Of a stretch of DNA of 10,640 bases, positions 1 to 8,700 are shown in pieces. A model generated the notes under the pieces. The model did not search any database. It was given only the letters and a program-made list of their open reading frames with translations, and was not told the DNA's origin. Made by a program: the position numbers and the translations under genes. The first letter of the stretch is position 1. Each line of letters begins with the position of its first letter. The DNA is from Ectocarpus siliculosus (lineage: Eukaryota; Sar; Phaeophyceae; Ectocarpales; Ectocarpaceae): assembly GCA_000310025.1 (NCBI GenBank), contig FN649758.1, positions 3,109,388 to 3,120,027 on the forward strand. The letters run 5' to 3'.

Positions 1-112
1 TTCGCATCCCTACAATGCCGGAGCGGAGCGACGTACCGGGCCCAAGCTACTGCGTTTCACAAGAATGAGCCGGAAGCTGGCGGTCACCCTTGCGTTTTGC
101 TGTGCAAAACCA
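1..112 (+). repeat. Dispersed repeat, copy of the tRNA-like/SINE-like family (left end cut by window)
   Basis: The first 110 or so bases align with 7893-8006, sharing CGCATCCCTACAATGCCGG at the start, then a block around GAAGCTGGC and a GTGTGCA/GTGCAAA-like end. Both copies have the same orientation and diverge by scattered substitutions and small indels. The part matching the tRNA-like head of the other copy would lie left of the window. The right end carries a perfect 7-bp hairpin, GTTTTGC-TGT-GCAAAAC, at 94-110. No coding potential is seen. Confidence 0.65.
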
Positions 113-417
113 GGAGATGGGGGGTATTCGTATATAGCACTCCGAAAGATCTTCGACGTTTGTGCACACGTTATTCAAACAATGTCAGCTACGCCGCACG
201 AGAAAAAGCGTCTATTTTGTCCATCCCTATGACATCTATGCATATACCGTCTACCAAACCATCGTGGCGAATGTAGCGCGTCGAAAGCCTTTTTGAGTGT
301 CCGCACAAGGAGTGCAGCACTACGTATGTACTCCGTGTGTGGGTACGCTCTAAACCGACTTGGATGGATCGGCCACCCCCCGGAAATTACTTCGCCGGCA
401 CGAGAACACGCGCTCAC

Positions 418-517
418 CTCGGTCGACATCGCAACCGACCCTACGCTTAACGACATGCCTTAGGTGGCGTGACGGAAGACACCACACCCCTGGGCCAACT
501 TGCAAAGCTCGACTACT
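418..517 (-). CDS. Candidate downstream exon of the minus-strand gene (uncertain)
   Basis: On the minus strand a strong acceptor (a T-rich tract ending in TTGCTGCAG at 518-520) is followed by an open phase-0 stretch starting Ser-Ser-Arg-Ala-Leu-Gln-Val. It ends at a GAG|GTGAGCG donor (intron from 417), giving 33 codons plus one base. The incoming phase matches the phase-0 end of the exon at 796-909. The peptide is Arg/Val-rich and shows no recognisable motif. The splice signals are good, but the coding character is weaker than in the exon upstream, so it could be a chance open stretch. Confidence 0.3.
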
Positions 518-650
518 CTGCAGCAAAAAAACACAACAGCAGCGACGCTGGGGCGCTGTAGAAAATGACACTATAATAGTGAGCTTTCCAAAAACGCATC
601 TGTCGACTGCTGTGGCAACCTCCTCGTGTGGTCGAGTTTCTAGCTCTAAA

Positions 651-774
651 AATCTGGTGCACGGGAGGGGGCGTGGTACCTTGCGCAGCCTGCGGCATGT
701 TTGTTCTCGCGAAATCGGTGCAGGGGGGTGTGGTATCTTACGAAAACTACGGCATGGCGCGAACCCAGTCGCAG
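651..774. repeat. Diverged tandem duplication of about 62 bp
   Basis: Two adjacent units, 651-712 and 713-774, share the order AAATC-GGTGCA, a G-run, TGGTA-C/T-CTT, then a CGGCATG block. They lie in the presumed intron below the minus-strand exon 796-909. Read on the minus strand, the second unit contains CATGCCGTAGT (746-756), the same core found in the tRNA-like repeats at 7867 and 10033. Confidence 0.6.
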
Positions 775-795
775 AAGGAAGGAAGGCCACTGCAC

Positions 796-909
796 CTTTG
801 ACTGCAGCTCGGCAGTGTCGATTTCGTATTCCTTCTGCTCGTTTTGCACGGAGGCTGTCCCCCACTCTCGCCGCAGCTGCTCCTGCACTTCCTCCGCATC
901 CTCATCGTC
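796..909 (-). CDS. Internal exon of the minus-strand gene (acidic, coiled-coil-like)
   Basis: A T-rich tract and CGGGCCAG acceptor (910-913) precede 38 codons that end AAG|GTGCAG (donor from 795), phase 0 at both ends. The peptide starts DDEDAEEVQEQLRREWG and ends with EIDTAELQSK. Codon choice is regular, with G/C-rich third positions, and the acidic, Gln-rich composition fits a surface helix or coiled coil. This is the clearest coding stretch in the left 2 kb. No domain is recognised. Confidence 0.6.
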
Positions 910-2057
910 CTGGCCCGAAAAAACAACACAGAGCCGAGGGCAAGACAGGCACGCCAAAGAACGTTCTGGCGAATGGTTCCCATGCTCTCTCTCTCTCTCA
1001 GGTGGAGGCATGCAAGTGCTTGAACGGAAAGAAGTGTTCGGCGCGCACGGCGGTGTTTGAATGTGATGTGTACCGGCACACACGATGGTGCGCCGCCCGC
1101 AAGGGAACAGGACGCCTACTCGATGCTTGGTAGCGTTGCTCAAAGCTTGGTAGCCTTGCCATCGCATCGCGGGGGAGATCTCAGGCACCGATCTCTCGGC
1201 TCTGAGTAAACGAATCATGTGTCTCTTGCCATCGGTGTGTCGCACACATGCATACCAATACAGCCGGAGTCCATGCTCCAAAACAACACCTACATTCACT
1301 GAAAAATAACTTCAACCCATCCCCTTCGACTACTGCTGTGGCTATTTCTAGAGCGAAGAAAGTATTTCTTTTAATTCGATGTACAAATCATATCACATCG
1401 AACAAAGCGCGAACTGACCATTATGGATATCCCCAAGCTCTCGAGATCCAATCCCTCCATCCCGGCTTCCTCCTCCTCCTCCTCCTCCTCCTCACCATCT
1501 TCCTCCCCTTCGTCACCATCCCCTTCCCAGACTAGCTCGTCTGCCAGCGCGGCAAGAAGCCCGTCTCCGCCCTCCTCGTCTTCGACCTCGCTCTCGCCGT
1601 GAGCGCCTTCCTCTACCACCCCGCCGCCGCCGCCCGCTTCAGTGGACGTGGATCTCCGGGCGGGAGGCAGCAGGAACATGCGTTGTTGTTCATGATGCCC
1701 AAGCAGCCGGCGGGGCACAGTAGCAGCAGCAGCAGGCCGACCTCTCCTCGGCGCCACCGAGAAAGCACCCGGCCCTTCCAGCGCCATTCCCCACCACGTC
1801 CTTTTTCTTCTGCTGCTGCTGCTGCTGCCGGTGCTGCTCATGATGGCGCCGTTGGTCGAGACAGGATCTGCTGCCCTTGGTGCCTGCCTTGTTGAGGACG
1901 AGGTTCCGCCGCCGCCGCTGTGACGCCTACTACTGCTGTGGAGGGCAGACGCCGGCCGGGAGATCCAAGGCCGGGCGGGCTGGGTGAAGGAGAGCACGCT
2001 GCTGGCACGGCAAGGTGGAGGTCGAAGCCCGAAGACGAGCGATCGGGCCTGCTGCAT
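796..2057 (-). CDS. Unknown protein with putative mitochondrial presequence (partial, multi-exon)
   Basis: This is the minus-strand gene model made of exons 2057-1419 and 909-796, with continuation to lower coordinates expected. Both junctions are phase 0, so 213 codons join 38 codons in one frame. The N-terminus has many Arg, Ser, Ala and Pro and no acidic residue for about 60 residues, with an Arg-Arg-His-Ser step followed by Gly, as in mitochondrial presequences. The middle is low-complexity Ser/Gly/Arg. The C-terminal part is strongly acidic and includes a poly-Glu tract encoded by a GGA/GAG microsatellite. The next exon is acidic and helical, with a charged pattern suggesting a coiled coil. 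I do not recognise the family. The gene is divergent from the F-box-like gene at 2525, with about 470 bp between the starts. What I see is the open frame and splice signals; mitochondrial targeting is inference. Confidence 0.5.
910..1418 (-). other. Presumed intron of the minus-strand gene
   Basis: A 509-base stretch lies between the two best minus-strand exons, with GTCAGT at its 5' end and CAG at its 3' end. It contains a CT microsatellite at 987-1000 next to a plus-strand Cys-rich open stretch (1002-1133), discussed separately. From 1134 to 1418 I see no coding signal. Confidence 0.4.
1419..2057 (-). CDS. First coding exon of the minus-strand gene (presequence-like, then acidic)
   Basis: The ATG at 2055-2057 opens a 213-codon frame that begins MQQARSLVFGLRPPP. 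The frame stays open upstream to about 2246, but there is no earlier ATG, so this start is preferred. The stretch to about residue 60 is basic and hydroxylated with no Asp or Glu. A Trp-Trp pair and an Arg-rich segment follow, then an acidic run containing LLAALADELVWEG and about nine consecutive Glu. A possible donor ATG|GTCAGT lies at 1418; without splicing there the frame stops at 1371. The donor is not a strong consensus, so the 3' border is tentative. The plus strand of this exon also has a Ser-rich open frame, explained by the repeat composition. Confidence 0.45.
1467..1492. repeat. (TCC)n microsatellite
   Basis: About eight to nine TCC units, followed by further interrupted TCC/CCT runs to about 1600. 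On the minus strand it reads GGA/GAG and encodes the poly-Glu tract of the minus-strand exon. Confidence 0.9.
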
Positions 2058-2524
2058 CGCGACGAGCTTGCTTGGTGTTGTTGTCGATTGTGCTGTTGCG
2101 GCAACGGAAGAAATCGGACGGTTGCAGTGCGGTTGTGTAGCGGACCGTCTAGAGACGGAAAATCGGCTCTCGACTTTTGTTCGACGTCCACTCGTGCTTC
2201 TCGGAACGGTTGGCAAGATTTGCCAGCAACAGATGCCAGGCGGCTACGCTGGGAAGAAGCTGTGTGTGTCTGAACTGCTTTATGTTCATGTCATCATCAT
2301 CATGGGATGTTCATATCATCATCATCATGGGAAATGATTATGCGAACGAAACCCCCCGCATACCCGTACCCAGACTGCGGAGCCCCTTGCCATTGTTGTT
2401 GTTGTGTTCAGTGCAGTGTGGTGCGCGTCCTGACAAACAAACCGCACGCCAACCGCGTTGCTGCTGTGTGTGGAGAGCAGGAGAGTCGCACAGCGAGACA
2501 ACAGCGCCGATTTCTTTTGATGCC
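2058..2524. promoter_or_regulatory. Divergent intergenic spacer, likely bidirectional promoter and 5' UTRs
   Basis: The 467 bases between the minus-strand start at 2057 and the plus-strand start at 2525 must hold the 5' ends of both genes if the models are right. No clear TATA box is placed. The stretch includes the ATC-rich 25-bp duplication at 2283-2332 and a TTG run near 2395-2405. Its promoter role is inferred from the divergent layout alone. Confidence 0.35.
2283..2332. repeat. 25-bp tandem duplication with (ATC)n
   Basis: Two exact-length units, 2283-2307 and 2308-2332, differ at a single base. Each begins TGTTCAT, runs through four TCA units and ends GGGA. The pair sits midway in the divergent spacer. 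Confidence 0.9.
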
Positions 2525-2656
2525 ATGTCGTTCCGCGGGCGACCATCGCTCTCAGGGACTCCCGGGCGCTCCTCGTTGGAGCCCAGCTCTGATTCTCTCG
2601 ACCTTGCCAAGCTGCGAGCAGATCTGGTTGCGGCACGCGAATTGACATGCTTTCAG
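2525..2656 (+). CDS. F-box-like gene, first coding exon
   Basis: The ATG at 2525 has GCC before it (purine at -3), giving 44 codons that end CAG|GTAACA. The last part, LDLAKLRADLVAAREL, has a heptad-like Leu/Ala pattern and would form an amphipathic helix. Five bases upstream another ATG (2520) opens a different frame to 2645; its context is poorer (T at -3). The exon ends in phase 0, matching the exon at 7688. Confidence 0.6.
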
Positions 2657-2671
2657 GTAACAGCAGCAGCA

Positions 2672-2709
<38 letters not shown>

Positions 2710-5700
2710 GTTGCAACAAGTTAGCTTCTTGAACACCGCACCAACGGTAGCTCTCTGGGGGTGGAGTCAACCGAACAGAGGAGGAATGTGTGCGTGTGTG
2801 CTACATAAATAGGATTTGCTAACGTTGGGGTTGGTATGCTGTCGTAGTCCCTGCTGCTGAACCACACAGCATACGTCCCCACACAACACCGACACCTACA
2901 GTAGCGGTTCGGGAGCTCTCTGTCCTACCATCCTCTCTTTGTTGGTCAAGGCTCTGTTCCAAGAGCTGTACGTTGTATGACCACAGACAGGGACATCCTG
3001 CCAAACCGCAACAAAAACAACGTCCGTCCGTCTGTTCGGTTGAACGCACAGTAGTGGAGGCGGCACATCTACATACGTCAACTGTCCGCACCGTCTACTT
3101 AGTGTTACAGTAGCTACAAGTGTTTGCGAGCATCGCAGGAGGTGCAAGAGGTGTACATTTCTTCCTGTGTTGTGACGCCGGCTGGTTGCGTGAAACGTAC
3201 GCCGAGAGCCGGGGGAGACTCTGTTAGGCTGGCTCCACGGAACAACAAGAAAAAAAAAAAAAAATGGCTTCACACAGGAAAGCCACCAGGAGGGCAAGCA
3301 CCAAAAGCTTGCGTGTGTGTATTCGTCCCATCTATTCTGGCGCCGGTTTCCAGGCCTTTCGGTGTATATACCTGACGCATCAGCCGGGTCACACAAGAGG
3401 AAGGTCACACAGGAGCTTTTTGTGCTATCATTTTTCTCAATATCTTATACTTATATATAAGTCGAAAAGAGTCTACGATAGATCGGCGATCAATTTTCGT
3501 AGCACCAGCGGAAACAAACGTATTTCTACCGATTCCCGAGCAGCACACGTCGATGTCTCCCCTGTGAGTAACAGCCTCAACAAGACAGTCTGGTAGCCGT
3601 CTTGTGTATCTCTCTGTATGTTGTGCTGGGAAGCAAGGTGTGCGTGCGTGTTTTTTCTCTTTGTCCCACTCTTCCCTCCTGTACAAGTAGTGCTACCCTT
3701 AGCTTTTATCGCGACACGGTTCAGTCATCCCTTTCCCTCGTTGGTACGGAGTACCTACAAGGTTCGGGAGGTCGGTGCATGCGCTCCCGGGGGTGTGGCA
3801 CAAGTCGCCAACACACTAAGAGGGAGTGAAAAGCGTAAGAGATGGTGTACCGAAGGGTGGCGTAGTGGAAAGCTCGGGTAAATAAATAGTATGAAACGTC
3901 GCAGACGTTAGCAGCGGGAGGGTTTGGGTATGGGTGGTAAGGGCTGGTCGATCCATTCCAGTTTGTCCTCTGGTAGCAGTTTTTCAGTAACGTCTGGTCA
4001 AGAAGGTTGGCAGTAAAGGTCACCCTCAAGGTAGGAGGGTCCATGCGCGCAACAACGGCCTATAGCGTCTAGCTGATTTCTCTTTCTGTTTCTGCGAGAC
4101 CCGTGAAACTTACGCGTGCCCACTTTTTTTGTCCCGGGTGCATTATGAAAACGGCTTTTTTGGTGGCCATTCTTTTTATCTGGAAGCTTCCTTTCTACGT
4201 AGCTGGGTTTGAGGTCATATTTGGTTGCGTACTGGTTGCATTCCCGCTCCTGTGCAACAGTAGACAATTGCTGGAAGACAAGTTCTATCATTAATCGCTG
4301 CCGCGCGTAGATTCGAGCTTTTCCTGTGGTGGATAGTGTACGGTCTGGCCTTCCGTCTTCAAAATCACCTGGAGACCATCCACTGTCTCCAAACAATATA
4401 CATATAACAGAGGATACTGCTGTAAGGTATGAACTCGTACAGATTGGAGCAAAGCGTGGTTTGTCGCGTTCTTCCGGTGGTCCGTTGCGTGGGTAGGTGT
4501 AGACATGTCGCCTGCCTCGTACCGTCTAGGTTATCTTTGTACAGCAAGGCGGCCAGTTCTGTTCTTGCGGTGGGCTGAATTCGTGGAACTTCTGTACAAA
4601 GAGATGCTCGTGTTATCTTCGTCGGAGTTGTCTATCTCAACGAGAAGAGCACGATATACTGCTTTACCCATGAATTGTGTTCGCGCAGTTGTTGCGCAGT
4701 ATTCTTTACTGTTTTGCCGTCGAGGTGAAGAGATCGGCCCGTGCTTTGCAGTTCGTGGTCGTCAATGTACATGCGAACGTTGTTTTGTGACGGCCGGGTG
4801 TTGTTGTATGAATTTCTGAAGCTGTCCATGATACGGTGATACGGTCGGCCGTGTAACTTCATCGTTGCTGGTGGTTTCATTTGCACCCAGGCCTTGCCAG
4901 GGCTGGCTCCGAGACACGTGAAAAAAATTTGTTGTATCTTAGCAGAACTAAGAGCGATCATAACACCCGCCGGCAACGGCTTCAAGCTATGCACAGCGTA
5001 CTTGCCCTGTCCGCGACAGTTGATACTCTCTTCTTTCCACATTCTTGCGCTGCAATGCTTGCAGGTCTTGTTACCCTCATCGCTCAAGCTCAAATACTTG
5101 AATCGAAAAGTGATAGGTAACTGCACGCCTAGATCGCCGAACCTCCAAACACCCAGCCGAGCAGAGTCATTTCTCGTCCCGCTACTGGCACTCATCAACT
5201 TGTTCCGGCCTTTTAAGCCGGCAGTTCTATGCTCATGGGTTAGGCTGCGCCGTAACGCTCCGCAAGGAGTGGGAGACTGCAATCAACGCCACCGCCGACG
5301 AGCGGAAGGCGAAGTGCTTAACTCCGCGAAGAACGCCGCGAAGAAGGCGGCCAGGGACGCCTTCTCGGAACCTTCTACCAAGAGGCCTCGCCAGGCGCTC
5401 GCCAAGGGCACCAGGCTCCAAGCGGTGGGAAAACGGTGCCGCAAGTGCAAGCGCACTGACCCGACCATCCGTGGCGAAGAGTACCACTCCCTTACATCTC
5501 GGGTGCGCCGCGAAGCTCCTTCAAGAAAATTTGGAGGAGCTTTACGGCGAACCCGAGGTGTAAGGGAGTGGCACTCTGGCCACTATATAGCTGGTCGGAT
5601 TTCTAGTATGGTCGGGTCAGCGCGCTTGCACTTGCGGCACCGTTTGCCCACCTGAGAATTGGAGGTGAAAAGGGCAAAGGGGCATGGGTGGGTTAGAATT

Positions 5701-8700
5701 TTCCTTCAGGAATAAGGGCGATTGAGCAGTTTGTCCCGAGGACGGATGTACTCGAGGTCGCGTTCCGGTGGCACCGGCTGTGAGTCCGGCGTGGTACGTA
5801 CGATGGAGATATTTCTCCCGCCCCTGATGCACCGGACGGTGGTAGGAGAAGACGGTGCTACGACCTCCTGAGGCGTGGATGGCGGAGAGGAGACTGCCGT
5901 TCGGTGGGCACGAGAGTGGACGGAGGAGTGGCTGCACCTGCGGAGAACGTCAAGAAAAAAAAAGTGTTGAGATGCCCACGGCTCGTGAGCGTTGTCGTTA
6001 AAGCTCACGTGCAAAAGCGGGCATTTTTTTGGTGCAAACTTCGTGGACGTCCTCAAGTAAACACACGCGGAAAGGCGAAGGCATTCACACGCGCTGCTGT
6101 AGTAAACCTTGCAAAACGAGCGAGGGTTGCCCTGTGGTTGTCCGTAAGTGCGATGAGATTGGGTTTTGCGCTCTAGAATGAAGAAGTCTGTGCCAGAGCG
6201 CGTATGTAGTCTCGATGCATTCGCGAACACAAACGTAGCACATTGACCGTTGGGGAACGCGCGACACGCGGCGGACGATGTACGCTGTGAGGCGGATAGT
6301 TATCGGTGTTTCACGCGACATCTGTGTATACAGTATGGTTGTTTGGCAAGTGCAAACACGTAGAGCATCGTGGCTACAAAGTACGGTAGGGTTGACCGTG
6401 GTCTCCAGGAGCCGCAGACGCCGAAGACTCTCCGTCTGCCGCTGCAGGACCACCGCCACGCCGGCGGGTACCTGCTGAAGGTGCGGGACCGGCACTCCGT
6501 TGCAGTGCGAGCCGCGAGGAAGGCCAGAGGTCTTGCTCTCTTGAGCACTTGAGACGCACGACCAGCGTCGGAGGACTCGGTGACGGTGGTGGTGGTGGAG
6601 GTAGAGCGATTGTTGTTGCGGGCCGTGGATAATTTTGACTGAGTTTTGTGTTTTGTTCTTGTGCGCGAAAAAAAGGGGTTGTTGTGTTTGGGCGGGGCGA
6701 CCTCGCACCCCTGGGCTTCAATGGGTATTCGTCGATTTGGAGCAAACACCAAACAAACAACGGATGCAAGAGACGTTTAACGTGCCCAAGAACGGTCACG
6801 TTGGTTGTCATCCGTGCGTTACGTTCCGCAGTGGCTCTTGGTGCTGACCGTATACTTTGCGGGTTATTACGCAGTCCTCTGATAGAAATTTGCATCTCTT
6901 TCCTGCTGTGCTCTCTTGTTCATGAGTTGTTGTGTTTTTGATGTGTTTTTGATTATGCTTACATGTGATGATGTTACTCTGCTGTGTGAAATATCCAAGT
7001 TGGTTACTCACGTCGGTATTTTGACGGAGATTGTGTTTTTGTTTTTTTGCGCGAAAAAAGGGGGTTGTGTTGGACGGGGCGACCTCGCATCGCTGGGCGT
7101 CAACGAGTTTTCGCGCAAATTATATTTGTCGATTTGGAGCAAACACCAGCAACAGATGCTAGAGACGTTTAACCTGCCCAATAACGGTTATTCAGTCGGT
7201 GTCATCGGTACGTTGCGCAGCGGCTCTTCATGTCGACCATGTCGACGTCGATCAGAGATGCGTTTTTCACAGCACATGTACCCGACAGATGCTTACGTGA
7301 TGATACCGCTCTGCTGTGCTAAATACATATCCGTTGTTGCGTGTGGTGTGTTATCATGATCGACATCAAGAGGCTTGGCCCCTATGAGTAGTATGTTGCG
7401 GACATGCCCTCAATGTGTCATTTCACTACATTCACGCTTGCTTTGTTGGTGTGTAAAGTGCGTCTACTCTGCGGCCGGATGCCACTATCACGGGCGCTTC
7501 TGTTTTTGGTTGTGCCATCATGTGTGTCACGTCCAGGCGTTAAATTAGTTGAACAGGGCACGACGATTTATACTTTGCGGCATCCTCCCTGCAGCACCCC
7601 ACCGAAGTAGTCTCGCCGAGAGCCTGACCTACTGTTCTCTACACCCCCGCCGCCCCCCCCTCTCGATGTACCTCTCTGTTTGCACAGGCGCGCCCGGACT
7701 GCCAGAGCATGATCGACGACGTGTTGACGAGCTGCCTGCCCGTGGCAGCCATGGCGGAGTCCACTGCCGCAGCGGCTGAAGCACAAGCAGAGGCGGCACC
7801 GGTAGATGCTAGTGGTGAGTCGCAGGGGGGGGCGGGGGGGCGGGGGGGGGTGTTCTCATGTAAACGCATGCCGTAGTCGGTAGATCGTTGGCCTCGCATC
7901 CCTACAATGCCGGGACGGAGGAGCGATGTGTATGCCGGGTTTTCGCCGGCCCAGGCTTACGTTTGACAAGGATGCACCAGAAGCTGGCCATCATCCCTGC
8001 GTGTGCACAAAAAGAAAAAAAGCAAAGGGGGTTAGGTTTTGCTTGTTTGATGCTGAAAGGGGAGTGCCTTGCTATGGTGCAATCCTGAGGAGCTGGGTGT
8101 ACGCTTTGGCTGTGTTCGGATTCAAGTCTGCATTCTCTGTTCTCGCGTGGTGAGTTTGGACGCAGAGTCTTAAAAGACCGCGCGATGTATGTGTTTGGTA
8201 CGATATGTCGGAGCATGGTTGGTGGTATTGCTGTGAAGGCCGTGACAAACGGTTGACGGGTTCGGGGGACGTGAATGCTCGGCAGGAGGCAGGGGTGTTT
8301 TCACGTGCTTGCTTTGTCGACTTTTTCGGAGCATGACACCGTCCGTCTAACCACATGTCTTGCACCAATCTAGAGTACTGCAGCGGGGGTAGGGAACGGC
8401 CGCTTGCCTCGGCAGAGCGCTCGGCAGCACGATCGTGCTGCTGTTTTTTTGCGTCCCCGCTTGTATTGGACGACGCTTTCTGGGTCTTGTTAGCATCACA
8501 CACACAGGGATGTTCTTTTCATTGGTCAGCCAGCCGGTTTTAGCGCGGTCGTGGCCAACATGAAAGACGCACGCACACACCATACAGCTCCCTCTTTCCG
8601 TGCCCTCGTTCCTCCGTTACGCCAGGGGTTTCTCTCCCGAGAGCACCAGCAGTGGCCAGCAGCCTCGCGGCGGCGGCGGCAGCAACAACAGCAGATGCGG

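Larger units (their letters stand above)
2657..7687 (+). other. Long first intron of the F-box-like gene, filled with repeats
   Basis: The intron runs from GTAACA at 2657 to the pyrimidine-rich acceptor TTTGCACAG at 7685-7687. It includes microsatellites, a decayed Helitron on the opposite strand, a foldback, a possible antisense exon and a tandem duplication, all listed separately. From 2708 to about 3900 I see only AT-rich and short simple repeats (poly-A at about 3248-3263; a 14-base palindrome, ACTTATATATAAGT, at 3449-3462) and no exon. From 7342 to 7660 I see nothing definite, only a C-rich run near 7646-7660. It may instead hide an exon or be two transcription units. Confidence 0.45.
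7815..8649 (+). other. Second intron of the F-box-like gene
   Basis: This intron is bounded by GTGAGT and a CAGCAG acceptor. It holds a poly-G tract (7825-7850), the tRNA-like repeat (7862-8012) and a purine-rich A tract near 8008-8022. From 8030 to 8640 I see no exon or recognised element. Confidence 0.6.

Noticed and set aside
360-1133. Plus-strand open frame of 257 codons
   Set aside because: Its composition changes along its length, it overlaps the much more convincing minus-strand exon at 796-909, and it runs through the 62-bp tandem repeats. Only the last part (1002-1133) is kept, as a low-interest finding.
1423-1602. Plus-strand ATG frame of 59 codons, beginning MDIPKLSRS and then almost pure Ser/Pro
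   Set aside because: It is the antisense of the GGA/GAG-rich minus-strand exon and is explained by the (TCC)n repeat. It ends at TGA with no clear splice site.
1920-2337. Several open frames of 100-120 codons on both strands
   Set aside because: They overlap the divergent spacer and the first minus-strand exon, have no ATG with splice support, and look like GC-rich chance frames.
2662-2707. Direct repeats that might suggest a CRISPR array
   Set aside because: They are plain CAG and GA microsatellites with no spacers, in a eukaryotic intron.
2830-2874. Short inverted repeat TATGCTGT / ACAGCATA, and a loose match to the tRNA-like core just after it
   Set aside because: The arms are only 8 bp with a long loop, and the resemblance to CATRCCGTAGT needs a three-base insertion.
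5233-5487. Minus-strand open frame of 84 codons over the CxxC fragment
   Set aside because: The opposite strand has the better charged, helical composition and the CxxC motif; the minus frame is Arg/Leu/Ala-rich, as expected from a GC-rich shadow.
6370-6552. Plus-strand open frame of 60 codons, and opposite minus-strand frames
   Set aside because: Both strands look partly coding and no acceptor/donor pair or phase decides between them.
6916-7359. Plus-strand open frame of 147 codons covering the second tandem repeat unit
   Set aside because: The frame is not preserved in the first repeat unit and begins in low-complexity sequence, so it is treated as repeat DNA.
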